Assembly: GCF_003428625.2 (NCBI RefSeq)
Contig: NZ_QVQT02000002.1
Coordinates: forward strand, 248,001-312,000
Origin: Paracidobacterium acidisoli
GTDB taxonomy: Bacteria; Acidobacteriota; Terriglobia; Terriglobales; Acidobacteriaceae
Reading direction: 5' to 3'
Length of the DNA: 64,000 bases
Below are positions 16,500-24,833 of the stretch, in pieces. The position numbers and the translations under genes were made by a program. The notes under the pieces are model-generated. The model saw only the letters and a program-made list of their open reading frames with translations, ran no database searches and was not told where the DNA came from. Numbering within the stretch: position 1 is the stretch's first letter; the number at the start of each line of letters is the position of its first letter.

Positions 16500-17262
16500 G
16501 CACGGTCTCCCTTTCCATCGGGTCCTGATCGGGCCGCAGCGCGACCTCTTCCATGCTGTTCAGCAGCTCGCGCGCGAAGTCGTCCATGCGCGCGCCGAAG
16601 TCGCGGCAGCGCGCGGTCAGCTGGTTGTAGGCCACGACGGCGGGGATGGCGACGAGCAGTCCGGCGGCGGTGGTGATCAGCGCTTCAGAGACGCCGGGCG
16701 CGACGGCGCGCAGCGTTGCGGTGCCGGCGGTGCCGAGTCCGTGAAAGGCATCGACGATGCCCATAATGGTGCCGAAGAGACCGACGAAGGGCGAGATGGC
16801 GCCGATGGTGGCCAGCCAGGTGAGGCGGTGCTCCATGGACGTGAGCGCTTCGCTCGATGCCGTCTGCGCGGCGCGCTCGAGCGCGGTGATGTTGCGCGGC
16901 TGCCCATAGCCGCCGGTCTGCCGCTTGTAGGTCTCATACACTTCGTCGAAGACGGCGACCAGAGGACTGGGTTTGAACTGTTCGCTGACGGTAGCGATCT
17001 CCTGCAGGCGCGACGCCTTGCGAAAGGCGCGGAGGAAGCGGCGGCTTTGCGCGCCGGCTCTGCGGAATGAGGAGCTCTTGCCGAGAATGATGGCCCACGA
17101 CCATATGCTTGCGACGAGGAGAACGGCCAGAACCGCCAGAGCGACCGGCCCGCTGTTCTGCACCATCTCGACGATTGCGCTGCCGTTGCTGACCGGTGGA
17201 GCAGAGGAGCCGGCGTCGGTCTGCAACAGAAAGAATGCTGTGGCACTAAAAAGATGTATCAT
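16483..17262 (-). CDS. tolQ: TolQ/ExbB-type proton channel protein
   Basis: The 259-residue inner-membrane protein has three membrane helices. The first is VALAVLAVLLVASIWSWAIILGKS, and the later pair is in WLATIGAISPFVGLFGTIMGIVDAF and ALITTAAGLLVAIPAVVAYNQLT, the MotA/TolQ/ExbB signature. It forms the channel of the Tol motor. It is the first gene of the tol cluster, so its promoter must lie in 17263-17400; I see no strong boxes there. Confidence 0.95.
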   Translation of the reverse strand: MIHLFSATAFFLLQTDAGSSAPPVSNGSAIVEMVQNSGPVALAVLAVLLVASIWSWAIILGKSSSFRRAGAQSRRFLRAFRKASRLQEIATVSEQFKPSPLVAVFDEVYETYKRQTGGYGQPRNITALERAAQTASSEALTSMEHRLTWLATIGAISPFVGLFGTIMGIVDAFHGLGTAGTATLRAVAPGVSEALITTAAGLLVAIPAVVAYNQLTARCRDFGARMDDFARELLNSMEEVALRPDQDPMERETVRGLHK

Positions 17263-17409
17263 CGCCTGCTTATCACGTTATCAGATGCGGTTTCGCCTCG
17301 CGGAGGTGGTGGAGGCCGTTTCGGCGGGCAGGAATCAGATCAGTGACAGGCCGATCTGCATTTGAAACAAGCGACTTACGCTCGGATGTCTGAGGCTGCA
17401 AGGCAGCTT

Positions 17410-17425
17410 GACGTGTAGCTACAAT
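17410..17425 (+). promoter_or_regulatory. Toxin-antitoxin-type operator/promoter
   Basis: TTGACG is followed by TGTAGCTACA (17414-17423), a perfect 10-bp palindrome that overlaps TACAAT (17420-17425). Palindromes of this kind over the promoter are typical of autoregulated ribbon-helix-helix antitoxin operons. Confidence 0.5.
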
Positions 17426-17515
17426 ATGGCTACGTTGTTGGGTAAGACGTTGTCACAGCTTTTCCGGCACCGAAGGCTCTGCGGACCTTCTACATCACGC
17501 AAAAGGCGGCCGGCT

Positions 17516-17812
17516 ATGGAGAAGAAACTGAAAATCCCTGAATTCCAGAGCGAAGCGGACGAAGCACGCTGGTGGGCTGAGAACCAGAGCGCTCTTGCTG
17601 GAGAATTTCGTCGCGCGGCGGCAGAAGGCCGCCTGGGAAGAGGAACTGCGGCCCGGCGGGGAATTACACCGACGACGACCATTCGCCTTGATCCTGCGGA
17701 TATCGAGCGCGCCCGCGCTCAGGCGGAGCACCGCGGCCTGAAGTATCAGACGTATCTGAAGATGCTGATTCACGAGGCGCTGCAGCGCGAAGAAAAAAAG
17801 ATGGCGAGCTGA
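17516..17812 (+). CDS. Ribbon-helix-helix (BrnA/CopG-like) antitoxin-type protein
   Basis: The 98-residue protein starts at MEKKLKIPEFQSEADEARWW; the N-terminus matches the acidic toxin-wrapping region of BrnA-like antitoxins. The C-terminal half has TTTIRLDPADIERARAQAEHRGLKYQTYLKMLIHEAL, a ribbon-helix-helix DNA-binding domain. The longer frame from 17408 or 17426 is not domain-like, so I prefer 17516. No toxin gene is adjacent. In another frame just upstream, a short stretch ending ITQKAAGYGEET overlaps the start and might be a toxin tail. It is probably a solitary antitoxin whose toxin is lost; a plain CopG regulator is the alternative. Confidence 0.75.
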   Translation: MEKKLKIPEFQSEADEARWWAENQSALAGEFRRAAAEGRLGRGTAARRGITPTTTIRLDPADIERARAQAEHRGLKYQTYLKMLIHEALQREEKKMAS

Positions 17813-17850
17813 GCGCCGCTTTTTACGCCGTATTTTTCAGCGCCCGGATT

Positions 17851-19536
17851 TCAACGGCTTGTCTTCAGCATCTGCTCGGCGTGGCGGCGCGAGGTATCGG
17901 TGACGGTGGCGCCGCTGATCATGCGGGCGATCTCTTCGGCGCGCTCGGTTTCTCCAAGCAGACGGACGGAGGTGCGGGTGCGGCCCTGCTTCTCCTGCTT
18001 CTCGATGAGGAAGTGCTGATCGGCGAAGGCGGCGATCTGCGGCAGATGCGTGACACAGAGCACCTGCTGCGCCTTCGAGAGGGCTTTCAGCTTCTGGCCG
18101 ACGGCCTCGGCGGCGCGGCCTCCGATGCCGATGTCGATTTCGTCGAAGACCAGGGTGCGCGGAACCTGAGTTTTGCGCTTGCCCTTCTGTCCCGCTCCTT
18201 CTTCGACGCTGACTTTGAGAGCGAGCAGCACGCGCGACATCTCGCCGCCGGAGGCGATCTCATCGAGCGGCTTGAGCGGCTCGCCGGCATTGGTGGCGAT
18301 GCGGCACTCGACGGCGTCCCATCCGTGCGTGGTCCAGGCGAGCGAGTCTTCTTCGGGCGTGACGGCGACGGCGAAGCGCACCTTCATGGCGAGATCGTTG
18401 ATCTGCGACTCGGCGAGCTTCTCGAGCTTCTTTGCTGCGGCGGCGCGTTCGGCGCTGAGGCTGCGGGCGGCGCTGCGATAGCTTTCGGCGGCGCGGGTGA
18501 GGTCGGCGCGCAGCGACTTCAGAATTTCATCGCGGTTCTCGATCTCGGAGAGCTTCTGGCGGACCTCTTCTCCATACGCGATGACCCCGGCAAGCGTGGC
18601 TCCGTACTTGCGTTTGAGCCGGTCGAGCTGCGCGAGGCGGTCTTCGATCTCGGCCAGGCGCTCGGGCGAGGCGTTGATGCCCTCGGCGTAATCGCGCACC
18701 GTGGCGCTGACATCCTGCACAGTGGCGCGGGCGGAGGCGAGCTGCTGCGCGGACTCCTGGAACTTCGGGTCGTAGCGGGCGAGCTCTTCGATCTGGCGAA
18801 GCGCGGCGCGGAGAGCGGTCTCGGCCGAGGCGCTGTCGTCGTAGAGCAGGCCGTAGGCGCTCATGGCGGCGGCGTAGAGCTTTTCCGCATTGGCGAGGAC
18901 GCGGCGCTCGGTTTCAAGCGCTTCATCTTCGCCGGGCTCGGGCTTCGCGCCCTCGATCTCGCGCGCCTGGAAGCTCCACAGGTCGGCCATACGAAGGCGG
19001 TCCTGCTCGTCGCGCTCGAGGGCGGCGAGCTTCTCCTGGATCTGCTGCCACTGTGTGTGCGCGGCGGCTGCTGCGTCGGTGGAGAGACCGGCGAAGCGGT
19101 CGAGAAGCTGGCGCTGCTGCGCGGCATCGAAGCCGCCGAGGGTCTCGCTCTGCGCGTGGACCAGGGCGAGCTCGGGCGCAAGCTGGCGGAGCACGGCAAC
19201 GGTTGCGGGCTGATTGTTGACGTAGACGCGGGCCTTGCCGCTTTCGAGAATCTCGCGGCGCAGGATGATCTCCTGGCCCTCCGCGTCGATGCCGTTGGCT
19301 TCGAGGACGGCTTCGGCTCCGGGCGTGCTCTCGAAGACGCAGGCGACGACGGCGCGGTCGGCGCCGTGACGGATGACGTCGGGCGAGGCCTTGTGGCCCA
19401 TGAGCAGGGCGAGGGCATCGACGAGGATGGACTTGCCTGCGCCGGTTTCTCCGGTGAGCAGGTTCAGGCCCGGACCGAAGACGGCGATGGCGTGGTCGAT
19501 GACAGCGTAATTTTCAGCCCGCAGTTCGAGAAGCAT
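17851..19536 (-). CDS. recN: RecN, DNA double-strand-break repair ATPase
   Basis: The 561-residue SMC-like ATPase has Walker A GETGAGKSILVDAL near residue 30, a long central coiled coil (about 150-370), the signature ASGGEMSRVLLALK near 425 and Walker B TLVFDEIDIGIGG near 455. A VLCVTHLPQIAAFAD motif ends it. RecN acts at double-strand breaks in recombinational repair. It follows recR with a 37-bp gap, so the two likely form one repair operon. I see no SOS box. Confidence 0.97.
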   Translation of the reverse strand: MLLELRAENYAVIDHAIAVFGPGLNLLTGETGAGKSILVDALALLMGHKASPDVIRHGADRAVVACVFESTPGAEAVLEANGIDAEGQEIILRREILESGKARVYVNNQPATVAVLRQLAPELALVHAQSETLGGFDAAQQRQLLDRFAGLSTDAAAAAHTQWQQIQEKLAALERDEQDRLRMADLWSFQAREIEGAKPEPGEDEALETERRVLANAEKLYAAAMSAYGLLYDDSASAETALRAALRQIEELARYDPKFQESAQQLASARATVQDVSATVRDYAEGINASPERLAEIEDRLAQLDRLKRKYGATLAGVIAYGEEVRQKLSEIENRDEILKSLRADLTRAAESYRSAARSLSAERAAAAKKLEKLAESQINDLAMKVRFAVAVTPEEDSLAWTTHGWDAVECRIATNAGEPLKPLDEIASGGEMSRVLLALKVSVEEGAGQKGKRKTQVPRTLVFDEIDIGIGGRAAEAVGQKLKALSKAQQVLCVTHLPQIAAFADQHFLIEKQEKQGRTRTSVRLLGETERAEEIARMISGATVTDTSRRHAEQMLKTSR

Positions 19537-19573
19537 GACGCGTCTTCGCGCAGGATACTACAGGGCGCAGGAT

Positions 19574-20173
19574 TCAGAGATCGCGGCGGCCTTCGAGCGC
19601 GCGGGTCATGGTGACTTCGTCGGCGTATTCGATGTCGCTGCCGGCGGGAACGCCGGTGGCGATGCGGGTGAGGCGGACCTTCGACGGGCGCAGCAGGTCG
19701 GCCAGCCAGCTGGCGGTGGCCTCGCCTTCGACGGTGGGCGAGGTGGCGAGGATCACCTCATCGAGCTCGCCGTGCCGGGCGCGCTCGGTGAGGCCGGAGA
19801 CACGCAGATGCTCCGGTCCGACGCCGTGCAGCGGCGAGAGCGTGCCGTGCAGGACGTGGTAGACGCCGTTCCATGCGTGCGTTTTTTCGATGGTGGCGAT
19901 GTTGGTCGGCTCCTCGATGACGCAGACGAGGCGCTGGTTGCGCGTGGGACTGGCGCAGTAGACGCAGGGATCGATATCAGTGATGTTGTTGCAGACGGAG
20001 CAGAGACGGAGACCGGCTTTGACATCGCGGATGGCGGCCGAGAGCGCGTCAGCATCTTCGCTGCCGGAGCGCAGGATGTGAAAGGCCAGGCGCTGCGCGG
20101 ATTTGGTGCCGATGCCGGGGAGCTTGCGCAGCTCTTCGATGAGCCGCGCCATGGGTTCTGCGAATCGTGACAA
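19574..20173 (-). CDS. recR: RecR, recombination mediator
   Basis: The 199-residue protein has the helix-hairpin-helix [17 protein letters not shown], a C4 zinc finger (CSVCNNIT...PCVYC, near 58-73) and a Toprim domain beginning [16 protein letters not shown]. RecR works with RecO/RecF at gapped DNA. I used the TTG start at 20173, because a TACAAT at 20195-20200 and a GAGGG 12-16 nt before the TTG suit it; an ATG at 20152 is the alternative. Confidence 0.96.
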   Translation of the reverse strand: MSRFAEPMARLIEELRKLPGIGTKSAQRLAFHILRSGSEDADALSAAIRDVKAGLRLCSVCNNITDIDPCVYCASPTRNQRLVCVIEEPTNIATIEKTHAWNGVYHVLHGTLSPLHGVGPEHLRVSGLTERARHGELDEVILATSPTVEGEATASWLADLLRPSKVRLTRIATGVPAGSDIEYADEVTMTRALEGRRDL

Positions 20174-20242
20174 AAGCGGGATGCCCTCAGAAAGATTGTA
20201 GCGGGTCAGCGCGACGCGTGGGCGGTGCGGTGGGAGCAGGTG

Positions 20243-20248
20243 TATGCT
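20243..20248 (+). promoter_or_regulatory. -10 element before the DUF1080 gene
   Basis: TATGCT lies 11 nt before the ATG at 20260, giving a leader of only a few nucleotides. Confidence 0.3.
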
Positions 20249-20259
20249 CAGTACGACCT

Positions 20260-21042
20260 ATGAGCATCCGACTTTCACATCTTCTCTCGCTGACTCTTCT
20301 TGTGTCTGTCACGCTTCCTCTTGCTGCGCAGCAGACGAAGCCCAAACCGGAGGACACCGAAGTATGGGAGCCGGTGCCTCAGGTGGTGACTCCGGGCGCG
20401 ACCTGCGGCGCTCCGCCATCGGACGCGATCATTCTCTTCGACGGAAAGAACCTGGACGAGTGGGTCTCGGCTCAGGACCACACGCCGGCGCAGTGGACCG
20501 TCGCCGATGGCATCGTGACGGTAAGCAAGAGCGCGGGCAATATCGAAACGAAGCGGAAGTTCAAGGACTATCAGCTTCATGTCGAGTGGAAGATTCCGGA
20601 GAACATCACCGGCAGCGGCCAGGCACGCGGCAACAGCGGCGTCTTTCTGGCTTCGATGGGACCGGGCGATGCGGGCTATGAGCTGCAGGTTCTGGATTCG
20701 TACAACAACAAGACGTATGTGAACGGCCAGGCGGGCAGCCTCTACAAGCAGGCGATTCCGCTGGTGAATGCGAACCGCAAACCGGGCGAGTGGCAGAGCT
20801 ACGACGTGGTGTGGACGGCGCCGACCTTCAACGCGGACGGCTCACTGAAGACGCCTGCCTATGCGACGGTCTTCTTCAACGGCGTGCTGGTCGAGAACCA
20901 CTTCGAACTGAAGGGGCAGACGCTGTACATCGGCAAGCCGTTTTACAAGGCATATGACTCGGCGCCGATCAAGCTGCAGGCGCACGGCGACCACAGCGAG
21001 CCGATCAGCTTCCGGAACATCTGGGTAAGAGAGCTGCCGTAA
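20260..21042 (+). CDS. DUF1080 (3-keto-disaccharide hydrolase-like) secreted protein
   Basis: The 260-residue exported protein has a signal peptide (LLSLTLLVSVTLPLAAQ) followed by a concanavalin-type beta sandwich. Family markers are AIILFDGKNLDEW, a GNIETKRKFKDYQLHVEWKI strand pair, GNSGVFLAS and GYELQVLDSYNNKTYVNGQAGSLY. Some DUF1080 proteins hydrolyse 3-keto-glycosides made by Gfo/Idh-type enzymes. No such oxidoreductase is adjacent. Start 20260 gives the natural signal peptide. Confidence 0.88.
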   Translation: MSIRLSHLLSLTLLVSVTLPLAAQQTKPKPEDTEVWEPVPQVVTPGATCGAPPSDAIILFDGKNLDEWVSAQDHTPAQWTVADGIVTVSKSAGNIETKRKFKDYQLHVEWKIPENITGSGQARGNSGVFLASMGPGDAGYELQVLDSYNNKTYVNGQAGSLYKQAIPLVNANRKPGEWQSYDVVWTAPTFNADGSLKTPAYATVFFNGVLVENHFELKGQTLYIGKPFYKAYDSAPIKLQAHGDHSEPISFRNIWVRELP

Positions 21043-21152
21043 CACGCACGGGCTGATGGATCTGACATAACCTGGAATGCGGCTGGCTTCGTTGCGCAAA
21101 GCGAAGCGGCCGCATTTGCCGTTATGGCGCCGAAAGATCGGATGGAAAGGGG

Positions 21153-22574
21153 CTAAACGGAGGCCATGGCGCGCTCTCTCAGTGGCGCGAGCCGGGTCTG
21201 TTCCAGCTCATCGCGGTAGAACATGTTATAGGTGTCGAACGGAATGAGCCGCCTGGCGTCCGGGTGAGCGATGTGGATGCAGGTTTTCTTTATCGACCGC
21301 AGATCGAAGCCCTGTGCGTCGATGAACTGCACGATCAGCACACGGAAGAGATTCTCATAGCTCAGACTGGCCGGGGCGGAGATCCGCGGCAGGCAGCAGA
21401 GCAGCTCGCGCAGGGTGTTTGCCTGCGACTGCGGCGAGTGGTTCGTCGCGAAGAGTCTGAAGATGTGATCGGTGACCGCCTGATCTTTCTCGAAGAGGAT
21501 GGTGTTGCGTCCTCCGTTGATCAGTACATCGGGATCGACCATCCCCGTCAGCGGAACGACCTTGCCGCCCAGCTTCAGTGCGTAGGCCATGGCCAGCGTA
21601 TCCGGATGACAGGGTACGGGGATGAGGTCTTCGGGGCGAAAGGCGCTGGTCTGCTCCAGAATGCGCCGCCGCACCTCGCTCAGCGTGAGACGGTGCACTG
21701 CGGGATCGTAACCCTGCAGCCGTCCGGCGCGCTGCACCGGCTGAAAGGTGACGCCGCGGACACAGGACTGCTGCAGAGCGAAGTCGATGATGCTGCCCAT
21801 CTCATCGTCGTTCACGCCGCGCTCGACGGTGACGACCAGCGTGGTGGAGACGTTCAGCCGGTTCAGCTTTTCGAGCGCCTTCTCGCGGATGGAGCGCAGG
21901 TCCGCTCCGCGAAGCTGCATCAGCGGATCGCGGCGCAACGAGTCGAACTGCAGGTAGAGCTCGAACTGCGGCATACAGGCGGCGAGCTGCTCGGCGAAGC
22001 CATCTTCCTGTGCGATGCGGATGCCGTTTGTATTTACCATCAGGTGTTTGATCGGGCGGCGCTTTGCCGCGTCGAGCACTCGGAAGAAATCGGGATGGAG
22101 GGTGGGCTCGCCGCCGGAGATCTGCACGACATCGGGCTCGAGCTCGTTGGCGACGACCATGTCCATCATGGCCTCGATCTGCTCCAGTGTGCGATACGTT
22201 GTGCGGTGGGTTCCGCTTTCGGCGTAGCAGACGGGGCAGTTGAGATTGCAGGCGTCGCAGATTTCGATGAGTGAGAGGCAGGAGTGCTGCTCGTGGTCGG
22301 GGCAGAGGCCGCAGTCATAGGGGCAGCCGTACTTTACCGGCGTGTTGTAGTGCTGCGGCATCTCCGGAGGCTTGATGAAGACCTCGCGGCAGCGGCGGTA
22401 ATAGTCGATGTCGTCGGCCATCAGCACGCGCTCAAATCCATGCTCCGGGCAGCGCTTGAACATGTAGACGCTGCCGTCTTCAAAGACGATCTTTGCATCG
22501 ATCCGGCGGAAGCATACCGTGCAGATCGACACGGCGGTGTCGTAGAAGAGATAATCGCGCGTCTTTGCCATCAC
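21153..22574 (-). CDS. Tes/MJ0619-type radical SAM enzyme
   Basis: The 473-residue radical SAM protein has an N-terminal rubredoxin-like cysteine set (C18, C21, C42 in CPEHG), then CPYDCGLCPDHEQHSC (84-99), the radical SAM CNLNCPVC cluster (C109, C113, C116) and the SAM-binding VQISGGEPTLHPDF. The C-terminus has a KKTCIHIAHPDARRLIPFDTYN motif. This multi-cluster layout is that of MJ0619-like enzymes. One branch (Tes) joins lipid tails into membrane-spanning tetraethers; others act as pterin methylases. Its ATG overlaps the stop of the small membrane gene by 4 bp, and an Lgt paralogue leads the operon. A lipid substrate is inferred from this context. Confidence 0.85.
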   Translation of the reverse strand: MMAKTRDYLFYDTAVSICTVCFRRIDAKIVFEDGSVYMFKRCPEHGFERVLMADDIDYYRRCREVFIKPPEMPQHYNTPVKYGCPYDCGLCPDHEQHSCLSLIEICDACNLNCPVCYAESGTHRTTYRTLEQIEAMMDMVVANELEPDVVQISGGEPTLHPDFFRVLDAAKRRPIKHLMVNTNGIRIAQEDGFAEQLAACMPQFELYLQFDSLRRDPLMQLRGADLRSIREKALEKLNRLNVSTTLVVTVERGVNDDEMGSIIDFALQQSCVRGVTFQPVQRAGRLQGYDPAVHRLTLSEVRRRILEQTSAFRPEDLIPVPCHPDTLAMAYALKLGGKVVPLTGMVDPDVLINGGRNTILFEKDQAVTDHIFRLFATNHSPQSQANTLRELLCCLPRISAPASLSYENLFRVLIVQFIDAQGFDLRSIKKTCIHIAHPDARRLIPFDTYNMFYRDELEQTRLAPLRERAMASV

Positions 22575-22852
22575 CGATCTCCGCTTCGATCCACATTTTG
22601 AAAGAAGCGTTTATATATTGCGAGGATAAGTGCGAAAAATCCCAGAAGGACGAGACCTGCAAAGCTCAGTACGATCGCAAGCAATTCGGTCCATCCGGCA
22701 ATTGCGAGAAATGGTTGAAATATATTCGAAGACCGTAATCCCGTGACGGCAAGGAAATTCACCCCGCACAATCCAAGCGAGACGGTAAAGACCGAAGCCA
22801 GCACTGCCGCTGCCTTCGCAAGTCCCGTCCGGTTTTCCGACTGCAGTTTCAT
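22571..22852 (-). CDS. Small two-helix membrane protein
   Basis: The 93-residue protein has two predicted membrane helices, AAAVLASVFTVSLGLCGVNFLAV and LLAIVLSFAGLVLLGFFALILAI, and a short charged tail KRFFQNVDRSGDR. I know no family. It is 21 bp behind the Lgt-like gene and its stop overlaps the start of the radical SAM gene (ATGA), so it is the middle gene of a tight three-gene operon. It may recruit the radical SAM enzyme to the membrane. That role is inferred only. Confidence 0.65.
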   Translation of the reverse strand: MKLQSENRTGLAKAAAVLASVFTVSLGLCGVNFLAVTGLRSSNIFQPFLAIAGWTELLAIVLSFAGLVLLGFFALILAIYKRFFQNVDRSGDR

Positions 22853-22873
22853 GCGCTCCTCCGGAGTGACCGG

Positions 22874-23596
22874 TCAGACGGCTTCGATTTGCCGCCGGTC
22901 GTTTCCTTCCATGATTCCCAGCGCCGCCAATCCCGCCACGCAGGCCCACTGAATCACATTCATTCCACCGATCAGAGGCTGCGGCTTCAGAAAGTCGATC
23001 CCCAGCCTCCATGCCAGATAGCCGGCCAGAAACAGCCGGAAGATGCGTCCATTTGTATGTGGCCGCCTGCCATAACGCCACAGGATACCTGCCAGAGCCG
23101 TCAGAAACAGGACTTCGTACAACTGCGCCGGGTGCCGTCGCACGCCGTCGCCGAAATCGACGCCCCAGGGCAGCGAAGTCGCTTTTCCGTAGGTGTCGTC
23201 GGCCAGCCCCGCGAAGAAGCAGCCGATGCGCCCGATGGCAATCCCGATACAGAGCGGAACCGCAAAGAGGTCTCCGGTGCGCTCGCCGATTCCGGACGCG
23301 GACTTTATCATTTCCACCGCGAGCCAGCCGCCGAGCAGACCGCCCACGATGGTTTTGCCGCCCGGCAGGAAGAGACTGTGCCAGCTCAACCCTGTTCGCG
23401 GAGCCTGCTCCAGCAGTCCCAGCACCCGGCTGCCGGCGAGCGCTCCAACTGCAGCGGCGGCAAGCAGAATCCATCGCTGTTCGGTGGTCAGGAAGTCCTG
23501 CTGCCGGCTGCGGCTGCGCCGGTAGAAGGCATAGCCGCCCACGTATCCGAGCACTTCAAAGAGCGGATGAAGCTCAGGATGAAAGAGAGAGTGCAA
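22874..23596 (-). CDS. Lgt-like prolipoprotein diacylglyceryl transferase paralogue
   Basis: The 240-residue multi-helix protein belongs to the Lgt family: KTIVGGLLGGWLAVEMIK, the GRIGCFFAGLADDTYGKATSLPWGVDFGDGVRRHPAQLYE core containing the Lgt signature, and a final helix pair. Lgt moves diacylglycerol from phosphatidylglycerol to the lipobox cysteine. It starts at a TTG (23596) with TACACT 8 nt upstream. It lacks the long N-terminal region of housekeeping Lgt and sits at the head of a radical SAM operon. It may be a specialised glycerolipid-handling paralogue rather than the essential Lgt; the window cannot decide. Confidence 0.82.
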   Translation of the reverse strand: MHSLFHPELHPLFEVLGYVGGYAFYRRSRSRQQDFLTTEQRWILLAAAAVGALAGSRVLGLLEQAPRTGLSWHSLFLPGGKTIVGGLLGGWLAVEMIKSASGIGERTGDLFAVPLCIGIAIGRIGCFFAGLADDTYGKATSLPWGVDFGDGVRRHPAQLYEVLFLTALAGILWRYGRRPHTNGRIFRLFLAGYLAWRLGIDFLKPQPLIGGMNVIQWACVAGLAALGIMEGNDRRQIEAV

Positions 23597-23604
23597 GCCG
23601 TATC

Positions 23605-23610
23605 AGTGTA
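23605..23610 (-). promoter_or_regulatory. -10 element of the Lgt/radical SAM operon
   Basis: TACACT on the minus strand, 8 nt before the TTG at 23596. It supports the TTG start and a leaderless operon transcript. Confidence 0.4.
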
Positions 23611-23711
23611 CGGGCCGGGCCTGCATTCTGCAGTCTGGAAAGACGGACTTTCGGAGGAAATGCGTTTCGCGCGGGAGGGTTCCGCGGGTTCGGGGGAGCG
23701 AACCCGCAGGG

Positions 23712-24806
23712 TTACACGGTGACGGCGGCCGGACGGCCTTCGCGGACGGCGGCGGCGAGCTCGGCGAGCAGGCTGCGCGTCTCTTTCCAGTCGATGCAGG
23801 CGTCGGTGATGCTCTGGCCGTAGACCAGAGCGCCGACCTGGGTTTTGCCGGGGACGAACTTCTGCGCTCCGGCGACCAGATTGCTCTCGAGCATGACGCC
23901 GATGATGCGGCGGTCGCCTCCGGCGATCTGCCCGGCCACGTTGCGGCAGACGGCGCCCTGGCGAGTGTGGTCCTTGTTCGAGTTGGCGTGGCTGCAGTCG
24001 ATCATGACGCGCTGCGGTACGCCGGTCTTCGCCATCTGCTCGCAGGTCTTCTGCACCGACGCGGCATCGTAGTTGGTGGTCTCGCGGCCGCCGCGCAGAA
24101 TGATGTGGCAGTCCTCGTTGCCACTGGTAACGAAGATGGCCGACTGGCCGTACTTCGAGTGTCCGAGGAAGGTGTGCGGATGGCTGGCCGAGAGGATGGC
24201 CTCGACGGCGATCTGCGTGTTGCCGGAGGTGCCGTTCTTGAAGCCGACCGGGCAGGACAGACCGGAGACCAGCTCGCGGTGGTTCTGGCTCTCGGTGGTG
24301 CGGGCGCCGATGGCTCCCCAGCTGAGGAGGGCGGCGATGTACTGCGGCGTGATGATGTCGAGCAGCTCGGAGCCGGCGGGCACGCCCATCCCGGCGAGAT
24401 CGATCAGCAGATGGCGGGCGAGGCGCAGGCCGTCGTTGATGCGGAAGGATTCGTCGAGCCAGGGATCGTTGATGAGGCCCTTCCAGCCGAGGGTGGTGCG
24501 GGGCTTCTCGAAGTAGACGCGCATGACCAGCAGCAGCTCCTTCGAGAACTCGGACATGGCGTCTTTGAGCAGCGCGGCATATTCGCGCGCGGCTTTGGGA
24601 TCGTGGATGGAGCAGGGCCCGGCCACGACAATCAGGCGGTGGTCGTCGCCGTTGAGGACGTCGCAGATCTGTCTGCGCGTCTCAAAGACGGTGGCCGATG
24701 CGGTGTCGGTGATGGGCAGCTCTTCTTCGAGGAAGGCCGGTGGAAGAACTACTTTGGTCCACTTGATGCGTAAGTCGTCGGTCGGGTAGAACATGAGGTC
24801 TTTCAC
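23712..24806 (-). CDS. 3-deoxy-7-phosphoheptulonate (DAHP) synthase, class I
   Basis: The 364-residue enzyme condenses phosphoenolpyruvate and erythrose 4-phosphate, the first step of the shikimate pathway. Motifs include VVAGPCSIHDPKAA, MRVYFEKPRTTLGWKGLINDP (Lys/Arg PEP site), GARTTESQNHRELVSGLSCPVGFKNGT and IDCSHANSNKDH. This is the AroF/G/H type with the N-terminal regulatory extension. The residues for Phe, Tyr or Trp feedback cannot be read by eye, so I give no isozyme letter. No other aromatic genes are adjacent. Confidence 0.96.
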   Translation of the reverse strand: MKDLMFYPTDDLRIKWTKVVLPPAFLEEELPITDTASATVFETRRQICDVLNGDDHRLIVVAGPCSIHDPKAAREYAALLKDAMSEFSKELLLVMRVYFEKPRTTLGWKGLINDPWLDESFRINDGLRLARHLLIDLAGMGVPAGSELLDIITPQYIAALLSWGAIGARTTESQNHRELVSGLSCPVGFKNGTSGNTQIAVEAILSASHPHTFLGHSKYGQSAIFVTSGNEDCHIILRGGRETTNYDAASVQKTCEQMAKTGVPQRVMIDCSHANSNKDHTRQGAVCRNVAGQIAGGDRRIIGVMLESNLVAGAQKFVPGKTQVGALVYGQSITDACIDWKETRSLLAELAAAVREGRPAAVTV

Positions 24807-24833
24807 AGTGTAAGCGAGACAGGGCGAGTCCGG

